From Rhinopomastus cyanomelas (Eukaryota; Chordata; Aves; Bucerotiformes; Rhinopomastidae): a DNA stretch of 64,000 bases. The DNA lies in assembly GCA_013400115.1 (NCBI GenBank), contig VXBP01004446.1:959374-1023373 (forward strand), given 5' to 3'. The position numbers and the translations under genes are program-made. Below the pieces are notes generated by a model that did no database searches, had not been told where the DNA came from, and saw only the letters and a program-made list of their open reading frames with translations. Below are positions 1-10,598 of the stretch, one piece after another. Numbering within the stretch: position 1 is the first letter of the stretch; every line of letters starts with the position of its first letter.

Positions 1-104
1 AAGGTGTAGCATAACAACATACCCTTGTGACTCTTATTTGGACTTCAAGAGAGGAAAATGTGTGGCTTGTGAATCCTTCCGGCCACTGTCCTGCCCAGTA
101 CTGG
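1..104 (+). CDS. LIPI: LIPI coding exon (cut by window edge)
   Basis: The frame begins at base 2 (AGG TGT AGC) and encodes RCSITTYPCDSYLDFKRG and onward to PVLG. It ends after the first base of a Gly codon at 104, followed by donor GTAAGC. Five cysteines in the family pattern mark the loop after the catalytic His region. A longer ATG-started frame on the same strand (27-233) is a different reading frame and is not the gene. Confidence 0.85.
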
Positions 105-3100
105 GTAAGCACTGTGATAGCTGCTCCCAGCTGGGTGAGGTTTTCCGGGAAATCCAGACCAGCTCTTTCTGGGGTTAAGGGATCTGTAGGGACTGATCAC
201 TTACAGAGCTGCCTCCTCTTTAAGGTCGTTTAGAGTTTATGGCTTTGTCTACTTGATGCATACTTTTCCCTGTTGGACATCAGGAAAGAGTTCTTCGTGG
301 AAAGAGTGCTCAGGCACTGGAATGGGCTGCCCAGGGAGGTAGTTGAGTCCCCATCCCTGGATGAGATGTAGTGTTGGGGGGGTCTGGTTTAGGGGTGAAG
401 AGTAGGATTGATGATTGAACTCGATGATCCCAAGGGTCTTTTCCAACCTGAATGATCATAGGATGTTGTTAGGGGTTGGAAGGGACGCAAGAGATCATCG
501 AGTCCAACCCCCAGATCATCGAGTCCAACCCCCGATTTTAATGATCTATGATTCTATTCTATATTTACCTCTGCTAAGACACAGGTGCCAAATCTTAGTC
601 TTTCCAGTTTGAAATGGATTCCCAGCGTATCTGCTTTCTAAACTTCACGGTGTGTCTCTGTCACATGCTGTCATGGGTACCTGTGTTTTTAGTTAAGAGC
701 AATAACATCGATAGCAACATCATGAATTCTGTTTTGTTTGGAGGGGTTTTTAGCACTTTGAGGCATTATTGCCTTTATAGGGGATCTGGGGACACTTTGA
801 TAAGAGATAAAATACTGCTGGGATTTCCCAGTTGGCAGAGGTTTCCCACAAGTGACATTTTAAAAACTTCCAATTTCTGCTTTTTTCGGTTTTTGTCCTT
901 ATTTTAGGATGTGCAGTCTCTGTTATTTGGATTGTATGAGGACAGGCTGAGACAGCTGGGGCTGTTCAGCACAGAGAAAAGAAGGCTTCAGGGTTGCTAA
1001 ATGTATGAAATGAAATATTTATACTTTTGTTTTTCAGGTTATTATGGTGATAGGTGGAAGAAATTCTTAATCTCACAGGGTTCACCAGTGAAAGCTTATT
1101 TTGATACCTCAGACCAAGACCCATTCTGCGGTGAGTAGCTGAATAACAAACTTATGGAATCATAGAATCATGAGGGATTGGAAGGGACCTGATGGAAGGT
1201 TACTTGCTAGCTGATCAGGAGTGTTAACAGTTATTGTTAGGTGCTGTGTTAGATGGTACAATAGGCCACGAGCTAACCATCAGGTTTTGGACTAGAGAAA
1301 GGAGGATTGTGGCAGAAGACTAAGAAAGAAATCTGACTGTAATAGCTACAGGATGGACTGACAAGGGGAAGAAGGAAACCTGAAAATGAGGACCACATGG
1401 CAGGAAAAAGTCTGGACTGAGAGAACCTGCTTAGATGTGATCTTTGCTGTCTTTTTCAGAGAGTAAAAATGGGAATCAAGGCTGTTGTGGATGTGGGACA
1501 AAAAAAAGACTCCTCTAGGTTTCAGCCCCGGAAGAGATCACCACACAGTCAGCTAAAGCTCCTCCAGCTTTTAAAAGTCTGTGTCTCCCTAGCAGTAAAC
1601 CAGTGGAGGAAAAACTTAGCTGTGCCAGTGCACAGAGGGTGCCAGGCCCACGTGTCCAACCTGTTTTCCTGGAGCTGTGGGCTTTCCAGTGGAGGGAGAG
1701 AAAGGTCTGGAGCATGCAAAAGCAATCAGATCCTCCTTTCTCAGTCTTTGTTCTTCTAGTAGCCACAAAGAGGTTTGGGCAGGTTGACTTCCTTGAGGGA
1801 AGGGTGCTTGGAGGACTTGTGCTGCTGCACTTACTGATGGTAGGCAAGCACAGCACAGGAGTAATTAATCGGGATTTTACCAGGTGATTAATGTGCTCTC
1901 CTGGATAACTGTCCACTTTGCCCCTGCATAAACCTCGTGACAATGCTTCTGGACACTCCGTGTATGTAGGTAATGTGATAGTGTTGCTGCACTCCCAGCT
2001 TGAGCATCCCTTCTCTGCAGAGCTTGGCAACACCTGAAGGTGCTCGTTAGCACTTGATTGTACTTTTTCCTCTTCAGGTAGGTCAAGCTCCTCATGCTAA
2101 TTCTCATGGTAACTTTCTGATGCAAATCCTTTCTATGTCAGGATTGGAGGAAATTATATACTAATTACACAGAACTCTGAGTAGCCATTTGGCAGAGGCT
2201 CATGTTCATCAAGAAATAGCCTTCTTATTCTGCTTTGAGCTAGTAATTTGGAAGTAAAGAGTCATTATTCCACTCATCAACCTGCAGATAGTTCTAACAG
2301 GGTGATAATAACAACAGCACGTTGTTGAGGTCATTCTTTTAATCTCATTTCCTATTTCATTTTGCAGTGTATAACTACCTATTGGATATTACTACCTGGA
2401 ACAAAAGCATTAGGAGAGGTTTCATTAAAGTTAAAATAACGGATGGTGCTGGAAATACGGTGGAATCGGTAATGAGCAGGTATGTTGTGCTTTAAGTCTT
2501 TTTTATCGCTTCATAGGACTGTTTCTCTGAGTGAATTTGCTAACTTGTAAGTTAGAAAAGTATAATGAGGTTATTGAGTTCTGGGCATGGATGCCTTTCG
2601 TGCATGTGGCTCAGTGTCGGAGGCAATGCTTCTCACACTGGAATCATCTTCTGCCCATTTTTCAAGGTCCCTTCCAATCCCTCACATTCTGTGATGCATG
2701 AACTAACCCAGGTCCTTGCACGGTACTGCTTTGAATGCAGTTCAGGTGTCCCTATTCAGAATGCTCAAAGTTCATGCTTCTGCAAGATTTCTGATCTGAA
2801 TGCTTAGTAAATTAATACATATTACTCAACTAACATAAACTCTGACTGGAAATATTTCTCTTTAGTGAAGCTTCAACCTTTCAACAATACAGAAGAGTCA
2901 AAATACTGACTGGATTTTATCAAGACCTTGACAAAATATCCAAAATTTCCCTGACCTTTTCTACAAAGGCTTTAATAGGTCCAAGACACAAGCTTAGGAT
3001 TCTCCAGATGATGCTGAAATCTCTTAATAATCCAGAAAGGTAAGTGTTTGCCACATAAGGAGGTTCTGGATCGACTGAACTGCTCAGCATGTTTTGTGGA

Positions 3101-4254
3101 GTCTCCTTCTCTGGAGACATTTCAAACCTGCCTGGACTTGTTCCTGTGTGACTTGCTCTAGGTGCTCCTGCTGTGGCAGGGGGATTGATCCTTCGAGGCT
3201 CCTTCCAATCCCTAATGTTCTGTGATTCTAGATAGCAATGGAAAATAGTGTCTTGAACCAGCGTGTGAAGCTCATTTAAATGCAGATGTCACACCGCTGT
3301 TGGTTGGTATAATTGCATAATTGCTCATTGTAATTATTACTGCCTATATTTACCTGATTTAGTTACATGTAATTACAACAAAGACTTGAGTACAGGATAA
3401 TCAACTGGAAAATACACTTAAAAATATTTGAATTGTTCATATAATGAAATAGTATGAAAAACTAGGAGACAGGTGCAGAGGATGAAAGACGATAAGAGTC
3501 TCAGTCTTCCCAGATCTGGGTTAATAGCAGACGGTGGGAGTTTGGGGAATATCTGATAATTTTCTGTTGGGCTGGTTCCACTCTTCACACAGATGGTGTG
3601 TGAATGTGGAAGTGCTAAAAGGCACAGAACTTTTAGGCTCCTCTTCTGGTCTCTGAAATAAATGGTTCCTTCTCACCCACAACTCTGAAGCTTTTCTAAC
3701 TTGTGTGTGGCCAGCTGACAGTTGTCCCGAAACGCTTTTGTACCTGTCAGTCAGTTAAACCTCAGCTGATTGTGTCATAGTACCATTAGTCAGGCTCAGT
3801 GCCAACAGGAATCGGGCTGTTCTCGGAGCATTGTTTTCAAGAATTGCTTTGAATGCTGATTGCTGGCTTTGATGGGTGAAATGCTGCATCTTCATATTTC
3901 AGACTAATGCACTACGCTTCTTACCCTGCTCTTTAGCGTCACGCGGCTCTCGCCAAGTTGTTGTACTCAGACTGGCAAAGCCTCTCCAGTGGTGCATCAA
4001 ATAGGTGTAAACTTAGACAAGCAGACAATCCTCATTGCCCTGAGAACACTGTCTCTGAGAGGTGGTACATACTGGAAATGTAATGATTCACAGACTGAAA
4101 CGTTTTCATACTGGAAGTGTAATGATTCACAATGTTTTCCCATTTGTCCTTTTTCATCTTCCCTAGGCTGCAGCTGTGCAGATACGATTTTGTGCTAATG
4201 GAGAACCACGAACTGACCTTCAAGCCTATCCCCTGCCTGGAGAAGGGTACATGA
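1..4254 (+). CDS. LIPI: LIPI 3' part (five exons): phosphatidic-acid-selective phospholipase A1, lipase member I
   Basis: Coding exons are <1-104, 1038-1130, 2368-2479, 2866-3039 and 4167-4254. All junctions are GT-AG and phases agree (1, 1, 2, 2), giving 189 residues and a stop at 4252-4254. Seen: the frame reads YPCDSYLDFKRGKCVAC, then TWNKSIRRG, DGAGNT, and ends LQLCRYDFVLMEN...PIPC, all close to the C-terminal half of LIPH/LIPI. Cysteine spacings of 7, 11, 3, 8 and, at the C-terminus, 19 codons match the family's conserved disulfide cysteines. Known: these secreted, membrane-associated enzymes cleave phosphatidic acid to 2-acyl lysophosphatidic acid. The Ser-Asp-His triad should be encoded upstream of this window. 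LIPI is preferred over the paralogue LIPH because ROBO2-like exons follow; sequence alone does not decide between them. Confidence 0.85.
262..561 (+). mobile_element. CR1 LINE 3' end (older subfamily), interrupted by an antisense CR1
   Basis: Sense-strand CR1 3' sequence: GGCACTGGAATGGGCTGCCC, then GAGTCCCCATCCCTGGATGA, then CTTTTCCAACCTGAATGATC. The tail resumes at 540 (AATGATCTATGATTC) after an inserted antisense element. This older tail type differs from the abundant type that ends in CCCTTCCAATCCCTAATGTT. Confidence 0.85.
458..539 (-). mobile_element. Short antisense CR1 3' tail inserted in the older CR1
   Basis: Begins ATAGGATGTTGTTAGGGGTT. It contains a 22-bp internal tandem duplication (AGATCATCGAGTCCAACCCC twice, near 491 and 513). 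It is flanked by AATGATC at 451-457 and 540-546, a probable 7-bp target-site duplication. Confidence 0.85.
931..998 (+). mobile_element. CR1 ORF2 fragment
   Basis: GAGGACAGGCTGAGACAGCT and GGGGCTGTTCAGC...GAAAAGAAGGCT correspond to the CR1 coding segment E-R-L-R-x-L-G-L-F-S-x-E-K-R-R. Diverged, so old. Confidence 0.7.
1038..1130 (+). CDS. LIPI: LIPI coding exon
   Basis: The acceptor is TTTTTCAG at 1030-1037 and the donor GTGAGT at 1131. The exon enters in phase 1 and leaves in phase 1. It encodes GYYGDRWKKFLISQG, SPVKAYFDTSDQDPFC; human LIPH has the same G-Y-Y-x-x-x-W-K and A-F-F-D-T...P-F-C skeleton. Confidence 0.88.
1131..2367 (+). other. LIPI: LIPI intron
   Basis: GT-AG intron. Apart from a 39-bp antisense CR1 tail fragment at 1155-1193 I see no repeat or exon. 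The open frames around 1469-2033 overlap on both strands and look like chance. Confidence 0.75.
1155..1193 (-). mobile_element. CR1 3' tail fragment
   Basis: GGAATCATAGAATCATGAGG followed by GATTGGAAGGGACCTGATGG, the reverse complement of the extreme CR1 3' end only. Confidence 0.75.
2368..2479 (+). CDS. LIPI: LIPI coding exon
   Basis: The acceptor is TTTTGCAG just before 2368 and the donor GTATGT at 2480. The exon encodes VYNYLLDITTWNKSIRRG followed by FIKVKITDGAGNTVESVMS. This is the start of the C-terminal beta-sandwich (PLAT-like) region of the pancreatic-lipase family. Confidence 0.88.
2660..2695 (+). mobile_element. CR1 3' tail fragment
   Basis: CAAGGTCCCTTCCAATCCCT then CACATTCTGTGATG. 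Only about 35 bases of the extreme 3' end remain. Confidence 0.7.
2866..3039 (+). CDS. LIPI: LIPI coding exon
   Basis: The acceptor is CTCTTTAG before 2866 and the donor GTAAGT at 3040. The 58-codon segment includes YRRVKILTGFYQDLDKISKI and LIGPRHKLRILQMMLKSL, matching the LIPH/LIPI C-terminal domain. No internal stop or frameshift. Confidence 0.9.
3092..3230 (+). mobile_element. CR1 3' end
   Basis: Runs from TTTGTGGAGTCTCCTTCTCT to AATGTTCTGTGATTCTA. It includes the end of ORF2 and the 3' UTR. Confidence 0.9.
4069..4142 (+). repeat. Two-copy 39-bp tandem duplication
   Basis: The phrase ATACTGG(A)A(A/G)TGTAATGATTCACA begins at 4069 and again at 4108. The second copy runs up to about 20 bases before the terminal LIPI exon acceptor. 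Confidence 0.8.
4167..4254 (+). CDS. LIPI: LIPI terminal coding exon
   Basis: The acceptor is CTTCCCTAG before 4167. The first base completes an Arg codon from the previous exon. The exon encodes LQLCRYDFVLMENHELTFKP, IPCLEKGT and a TGA stop. The two cysteines are 19 codons apart, the spacing of the family's last disulfide. Confidence 0.9.
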
Positions 4255-4480
4255 AGAGAGAGCTTCTACTGACTTAATTCCTCTTCTAGCAGTGACATTT
4301 TGATTCTTCCTCCGGATAAAGACTGCAAGGAGAAAGGAAATGAGATAAGCTGGATTCATTTTCAAGAGCCTACCTGGTAATACGCGTTACTTGCTCTGAG
4401 AGCCTGAGGGTGAAACTAATGGGAAAGTTCAGATACCTGTGTATTTGGGAAATTGTAATAAAGTAAATACATCATGGTGT
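4255..4480 (+). other. LIPI: LIPI 3' UTR
   Basis: Sequence between the LIPI stop and the first canonical polyadenylation signal. The end point is approximate because the cleavage site is not visible directly. Confidence 0.6.
4457..4462 (+). terminator. LIPI: Polyadenylation signal AATAAA for LIPI
   Basis: A canonical AATAAA lies about 200 bases after the LIPI stop, with GT-containing sequence (ATGGTGTAG, ATGGTGTATT) just downstream. This is the expected arrangement for a 3' end. Confidence 0.6.
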
Positions 4481-4484
4481 AGAA

Positions 4485-6033
4485 CACACAATGGTGTATT
4501 CATCATTATTTGCTAGCACTGGAGAAACTACTGAATTAAATATGAATTATCTGCATAATCGTGGCACATTATTCGTCAAGTCAGATACATCTATTTAATA
4601 ATTTATGATTTTTAATGGCTTTTACACGGAAACGTAATTATCTGTCCACTAAATGTAATGTGTTTTACACGTGTTCTACAGGTCTAACACACAACAGTTT
4701 TGCTGTGCAGAGTTCGTCGGATAAATGAATCGGCATTTTCTGATTATATAGTATCTCAGTCTAAGAAGAGGAACAATAAGATTTGCCTCTGTTCAGGCAA
4801 AAAGTAAAGTCGAGACCCAGAGGAGGAGACTCCACAACCCCCCCTGATTAGGACAGGAATAGGTATTTATTATGTTAATTTGGATAAGAAAGGAAAGTAG
4901 CAGTGAGACGGAGAAGGAGGTTCCAAAAAACTACATGAGGCAGAAAGAAACTTCTGGTTTTTATGTTTGTCCTTTTAGCTGGCAGTTTCCATTTTGTGAG
5001 AGGGACTGTTCTAGGCAGTGCACTTCCAGCATGTAATTGCCCTTCTCAAGTGGCTAAGCATTTGGACAGTAGCCCTGTGTCTCCCAGCATCAACAAAGAT
5101 GTGCTGTAATTGTTTGGAGCTGCAGTGCTTTTTGTGGCGCGCTGCCACGTGCTGCTCTGTAGTAATTCTGTCAGCTGCCTCGAGCTCATCAGAGGTTGCA
5201 ACAGACAGGCACAACATGAAAATCTTCCAGGGAATTCCCGCTACTGAAGTGTCAAGGGGTTTATCCTGAGATGAAATTAACAATTAATTTAGCTAATGTG
5301 CTAATGGGCCAAAACAAAAACAAAACAAGGAGGCTTAAAAAAAAAAAAAAGCTTAAAATTACAGGCAAAACCAAAACTAACTCAGTTTGGAAAAACAACT
5401 GGACGCATTAATTCACTTCACAATAAAACCCCACATAAACAATTCACCCCACAAGAAAAAAACCCCACACAGAGATTAGTCCCATGTTCTTACATAACTG
5501 GGACAAACTGCAACCCCCCTCTAAGATACTTGAAGCATTTCTTGCTCCTTGTGGAAACGTGGTGTCCATTCAGGCCGCGCGTACGTTGCTCAGCGGCAGC
5601 AGGCGTTTCGAAAGTCCGGTCCTCCATTTCCAGAGCACAGATTCCTTTGGTCATGAGTGAGGCAGGAGCTCTCTTCGTTTCAGCAAACCATGAATTCAGG
5701 TGAACCTTCCTTCTACTGATCCTTGAGGTACCACTGTCTCTCTACATTCCCCATGTTTCCAGGGCAAGGTGGCGGCTGCATCCAGCACTCAGCAACATCT
5801 GCGCTCTCTGAAACGCAGATGACAAGTGCAGTGAAGGGGAAGGAGTGGCCAGAAACTGAAACTGGAAGCTCCAACTCCTTTGTTTGCACTCTTAACTCAC
5901 GATAGGTAGGAGTGGTCTAGATTAAACATGGGTAGAGCAAGATCACTTGTTTGTGTAATGGAGAGGTGTCAATGTTTCCCCTGTTCATCAACTATGTGCA
6001 GTTTACATATTGAATGGACAGAGTGTTTAAACT
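4485..6033. other. Intergenic, downstream of LIPI
   Basis: No gene seen. At about 4816-4845 there is a short antisense CR1-like scrap (GAGGAGGAGACTCCACAACC). An A tract lies at about 5337-5350. The A/C-rich 5280-5530 stretch might be a decayed LTR or other unclassified repeat, but I see no LTR ends or viral reading frame. Confidence 0.4.
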
Positions 6034-6125
6034 TCTAGGTGGTCTAGGTGACCTTGCTGTGGCAGGGGGATTGGACTAGATGATCTTCTGAGGTCCCTTC
6101 CAATCCTTAATGATTCTGTGATTCT
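6034..6125 (+). mobile_element. CR1 3' tail
   Basis: From CTAGGTGGTCTAGGTGACCT through GGACTAGATGATCTTCTGAG to AATGATTCTGTGATTC. Confidence 0.88.
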
Positions 6126-6192
6126 CATATCTGTTTCCTATATTGTTCTGATCATGAGAGTAAGGAAAATGGGTAATAGCCTGATTAGCACA

Positions 6193-6268
6193 ATCCTGCT
6201 GTGGCAGGTGGATTGGACTAGATGATCTTCTGAGGTCCCTTCCAGTCCCTAATGTTCTGTGATTCTGT
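6193..6268 (+). mobile_element. CR1 3' tail
   Basis: ATCCTGCTGTGGCAGGTGGA to AATGTTCTGTGATTCTGT. It is a second same-strand tail 68 bases after the previous one and shares its GATGATCTTCTGAGGTCCCT variant, so local duplication is possible. Confidence 0.85.
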
Positions 6269-6968
6269 AGCTGCAAATGGAGATGAGAAAAATGTATTAA
6301 GGTTTTAGAAGAAATGAAAGCGTAGTCAGAAGAGGGCAGCCTCTTCACATAAAGTAGAAATGCACAACAATACAGAAAACCTCTTACATGATGCCTTTCA
6401 ATATGGTTCAAGGTGCCAGCGTGGGGTTAACCTGGCTGAGGAAAGCAGAACATGCACCATAGGTGACCACAAGGAGAATGCTTCTCTTGTGCTGCCTTCA
6501 AGGGACAGACAGTTCTGGCTGTGTGGTAGTTGTTTTCTTGTTGTGTTCAGACAACAGAGTTAGAAACTATCTTCGTGTGAATCAACAAAGGGAGATGCAA
6601 TAAGCTTTTCCCTCCCTTTTTTTTTTGCTAGATAAAGGGGAATGAACTTTGTGTAGTTTTTTGTGCACACCTTAAGGGCAAAATACACTTGCTCAAACAT
6701 TAGTGTAGAGAGATAAGCCAATATTTTGATTAAGAACTAACAAAGCACTAGGAAATTGAATGACTGATGCCTTATTAATGTGTTCTTAGTTGTATTGATC
6801 TGTCTCAGTGTTTATTCAAATGCAATTGTAGCCATGAAGACTGTTTCAAAGAGTGAAATTGATATCGTAAGCAACTGGCAGACTACACTGGTTTTAGGCA
6901 GAGCCTGTTAGGGTCAGCAGGCTCTGGCTATGACAGTGGCTGCTCTGTCACTGTTGCACTGCAGTGGA
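6269..6968. other. Intergenic, no feature seen
   Basis: Single-copy-looking sequence with a T tract near 6618-6627. No exon or repeat recognised. Confidence 0.4.
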
Positions 6969-7040
6969 GTCACAGAACATTAGGGACTGGAAGGGACCTC
7001 AAAAGGTCATCTAGCCCAATCCCTCTGCCGCAGCAGGGGG
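6969..7040 (-). mobile_element. CR1 3' tail
   Basis: GTCACAGAACATTAGGGACT to CCCTCTGCCGCAGCAGGGGG, antisense. Confidence 0.88.
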
Positions 7041-7904
7041 GAAGTTTTCTACGTTAAGACCTTTCCTCAAATCTCAGATTAAAATGTCCAGCATCCCAGA
7101 CAAATTTATTAACTCAGACATTGATGCCAAATGACTTCAGAACCAGGGGCATTTCACAGCCAGCAGCTCAGAGCAGGAACCTGTTAAGAGCAGGAGCTCT
7201 TAACCTCATCAACCTGTAGATCCTCAATCCATTGTCTGTGGAAAGGGTAAAACATGAAAGACCAGCCAAAGAGGAAGACAGCTCTGTAACTGCCATAAAT
7301 CAGCAGAGTTCCTTGCAGATGTGGGGATCTACACCAGTGGCAAGTACCCCGAGTTGTTTCTGATCCCCTGTTCCAAACCGTGTGCATAGAACACGTATCT
7401 GTCATGTTTTAAGAATGGGAACCCCAAAGCAGGGTGAATGAAGTCAGAAGGATCACCCCTCTTATATCTGAATATTTATTGCTGTAGTTTTGTGACTGCA
7501 AGCCTGTGTCAGTGTGCATCAGCTGTCCAAAAAGGACCCAAGTGTCCTTGAGGTTTGGAGATCTGACCTCTGCCTCGAGTGGAAATCTGCGTCTAGGCAT
7601 TTGGCTGAAGAAGTGAGTGAGAATTAAACTTGGGTTAATTAAATTTTTAAATGATGATTCAGTAAAGCACTTAAGCTCCAGGTGATTTAAGTGCTTGTCT
7701 GAGATGAGAATTAAGCATGCACTTAAGCAGAAGCCTACCTGATTGTAGGTACCTCAAGCAATTAACTGATTGTTTTTGCTCAAAGATCAAGGATTTTATT
7801 AGTGCTCAAAACTGTAGTAAGATACTCCCTTTGTGTATAATGTGCTTATGAAGCCTTTGTTCCAATTAATAAACAAATACACAGCATAAGGGAGGACCAA
7901 AGGG
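7041..7904. other. Intergenic, no feature seen
   Basis: No gene or repeat recognised. 7610-7760 is AT-rich and repeats the word AAGCACTTAAG/AAGTGCTT several times. This may be local structure. Confidence 0.4.
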
Positions 7905-7982
7905 TGTCTAGATCCTGGGGGGAACTGGACTAGATGATCTTTCGAGGTCCCTTCCAGTCCCTAATGTTCCGTGATTCTGTGT
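7905..7982 (+). mobile_element. CR1 3' tail
   Basis: GGACTAGATGATCTTTCGAG through CCTAATGTTCCGTGATTCTG. Confidence 0.88.
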
Positions 7983-8579
7983 GCGAAGGCTCATCCCATC
8001 TTCTTCCTGCCATCCGTCTACTCTGTGATCACAGATGCTTTCAGCCTGCAGTTTCCACCCCTCAGATAAGTCCAAGGGGAAGGCAGGGGGTTAACCATGG
8101 TGTGGATACTGCTCCACATGAGGTGAGTGCATTCTCCTGTGCTGGATGCCAAGACACACCCCTACTCCTGTAAAATGTACCAAGACAGTGTCGTGGTGGG
8201 TGCAGAGCAGATGGGGCTTTAGCTTTTCAGTTCTTATTCAACACAATTGTTCCACTTTAAGGTAGTTTGATTCCTATTTGGTTTTCCTTAAAGGAACAGA
8301 GGGCTGTATGAAAGGTGCTGAGAACTGTGCTTAAGGCTTGGATGGTGTGATACGTGTAACACATGTTATCCTATGTTGAGAGAACTGGATTTGGCTATTT
8401 CCCAATGTTTGGGCTAGCGAAACACGTGAGATCCTGGTATTGAAGAGACACGTATGAATTGGATGTGTTCCAAAACAGTGTGACTCTGACTGTCTGCTGA
8501 GCCTGGCTGAATGGGAGGGAGGAGGCTTGCACACATCTGAGTGCAGGCATGCACTGAAAGCTCCAGCCCTCATGCACAC
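7983..8579. other. Intergenic, no feature seen
   Basis: Unique-looking sequence between two sense CR1 copies. No exon recognised. Confidence 0.4.
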
Positions 8580-8922
8580 CGATGTCATTAATATTGATCA
8601 ATGTGTGAAGGGTGGGTGTCGGGAGGATGGAGCCAGGCTCTGCTCAGGGCCATCTCATGACAGGACAAGGGGCACTGGGTGTGAGCTGGGACAGAAAAGA
8701 TTCCACAACAGTGTGAGAAGGAACTTCTACCCACTGAGGGTGACAGAGCTCTGGAAGGGGCTGCCCAGGGCGGGTGTGGAGTCTTCTTCTCTGGAGACAT
8801 TTAAAATCTGCTTGGATGTGTTCCTGTGTGACTTGGGCTAGGTGACCCTGCTGTGGTGAGGGGATTGCACTGGATAATCTTTTGAGGTCTGTTCCAATCC
8901 CTGATGTTCTGTGATTCTGTGA
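8580..8922 (+). mobile_element. CR1 3' end with ORF2 C-terminus
   Basis: Starts at the INVDQYVKGGC-like segment (GATCAATGTGTGAAGGGTGG) and runs intact to GTTCTGTGATTCTGTGACTG. The frame 8527-8841 is the tail of the CR1 ORF2, not a host gene. Confidence 0.95.
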
Positions 8923-9371
8923 CTGTTGCTAACAATCTTCAGTCTGACGTGAGAAGACTTGATGTATTCTGAGTATGTGCTCCTGAATTGCTTTCAGGTC
9001 ACAGCCGAAGGACTGGAGTAGTGGGATAGCTCTGCCAACAGTCCTCATGTCTTGTCTTCTCTCTGTTATTGTTTGTTTACTGGGTCTCAAAGTATTCAGC
9101 AGAGTCAGGGAAAAGATCTCCACTGATTGCAGTGGCCTTGGTTCAGTCATCCCCACAAAAAAAGAAGAAAAGAAAAGATTATATCAACATCAAATCTAAA
9201 ACAAATGAAGGGGAAAAATCTATAAACACTCACCTACAGCAGGTATAATGTCAATGAAACTTGGAAAATGCAATCCATTTAAAAAATGAATACAGCCAGA
9301 GCTCGTTCTGTAGTTTTATCCCATTATCCACAGGGTCATACACACTGCACTTGCTCTCTGTCTCGTGCCAG

Positions 9372-9491
9372 CGTTTGGAGAGGTGCTTTGCAGCATACAA
9401 ATCACTAGGAAAGAGGCTCGAGATGGAGCGAAGTGAGCTCGAAATGATGCTCCAGGCAGAGATGCAGCGTTACTACACCTCTGAAATATAG
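9372..9491 (+). CDS. Candidate orphan exon, coiled-coil-like, function unknown
   Basis: After a pyrimidine-rich run and AG acceptor (CTCTCTGTCTCGTGCCAG, ending 9371), an in-phase frame reads RLERCFAAYKSLGKRLEMER then SELEMMLQAEMQRYYTSEI and stops at 9489-9491. The Leu/Met spacing with Glu/Arg/Lys between looks like a short amphipathic helix, unusual for chance sequence. I do not recognise the family. No matching upstream exon or nearby AATAAA was found. It could be a last exon of an unannotated gene, a decayed gene fragment, or coincidence. Confidence 0.25.
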   Translation, partial: RLERCFAAYKSLGKRLEMERSELEMMLQAEMQRYYTSEI

Positions 9492-10598
9492 CTGTGAGGA
9501 GTGCAGTGGGCCTGCTAATGAGTAAAACCCTTCCTCAGACGTTTCATTAACCTGAACGGAGTTTTCTGTAGACTGAGCACCCGCCTGCCCGCCCGTGTGT
9601 AACCTTTGCGCGATGGCTTCTCGTGCTGGAGTTAATTTAGTCCCGCCAGCAAGAGGAGAATATTGGGGTATGGAAGGAATTCAGAACAAGCCATGCATAA
9701 TTTAGACCAATCAATATTGGCGTGCACAGTGTTTTATTTGCTCTGATGACTTCTCATTTGCTGGAAATAATGTGGAAAAGCCCAGAAGAGAGATGACACA
9801 GGCTGCCTCTGGCTCTCTGGCTCTCTGCAAGTGAGCTCCTTTTGATCCGGTTCTGCTGCATCAGGGGTCTCTTTTGAAGCAGACACCTGTTGTTATCCAG
9901 CTTGGTGGGTTTTGTCCAGGGCTGGCTGAGCCCCAGGCACAAAGTCAAGAGGAGGGTTCCCAAGCATTTGATCATCTCAGGAGGATGTATTCAGGCTGGT
10001 TTCCTAGGTTCTTTGATTTTTGTCTTTTTAATACATCACCACGTAGGGAGGAGATGGCAGCTAGCAGGTGATAAACAGCTCCCTCAGTCCTGTGCACCCA
10101 CAGCTGATAGGAGAGATTTGTAGCTCCTGCTGCAAGGCATGAAAGGATGCCTTTGATGCACCCGTTCTGGGAACAGCACATCACAGGGTGTGAACAGCCT
10201 GGCTGGGAGCTCTGGCAAAGACTTTGCAGCAGAGAGCGAGACCTTCTCCACTGCTCGCTGTGATGCTGCTTTGTGCCACATTCACTTTCCAAACCTTGTG
10301 AAGAAATACTCTCCACGAAGAATACGGAGGCAAGAATGTTTCTGCACTCCATGTCGTTACAGAGCTGCTTCTGCAAACAGGGGGAGCAGAAACAACTCCT
10401 GGTGTCTGCAGGATTTGATGGGTGCTCTGACGGCCTCACACGTGGAGCATTTGTGATGGGACACCCTCTATCAGGAGCACTAAGAGAGTGCAATTGTCAG
10501 GGTTCAGTGTGGTAGCACCCAGATTTTAAAGCTAAATAGCACAAATCAGTGATGGCTTAAGGCAGGATGGATAGTTTTGAGAAGATTGGACCGTGGTT
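9492..10598. other. Intergenic, no feature seen
   Basis: Several overlapping open frames on both strands (for example 9972-10493 minus, 173 codons) show no recognisable domain and shadow one another. No repeats recognised. Confidence 0.4.

Larger units (their letters stand above)
105..1037 (+). other. LIPI: LIPI intron
   Basis: GT-AG intron between two in-phase LIPI exons. It holds a nested pair of CR1 elements (about 262-560) and a CR1 fragment (931-998). The stretch 560-930 shows nothing recognisable. Confidence 0.8.
3040..4166 (+). other. LIPI: Last LIPI intron
   Basis: GT-AG intron with a CR1 tail at 3092-3230 and a two-copy 39-bp tandem duplication at about 4069-4146, just upstream of the terminal exon. 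The stretch 3231-4068 shows nothing recognisable. Confidence 0.75.

Noticed and set aside
27..233. 68-codon ATG-started frame at the left edge
   Set aside because: It runs through the LIPI exon in a different frame and reads past the splice donor. The true LIPI frame starts at base 2 of the window.
1515..2033. 172-codon minus-strand open frame inside a LIPI intron
   Set aside because: No domain. It is antisense to an intron, and overlapping frames on the other strand suggest chance.
4800..5530. Possible solo LTR or retroviral remnant
   Set aside because: A/C-rich tracts and a reverse AATAAA-like word are present. I could not find paired LTR ends, a primer-binding site or any viral reading frame.
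9972..10493. 173-codon minus-strand open frame
   Set aside because: No domain recognised. Plus-strand frames of similar quality overlap it and no splice structure is evident.
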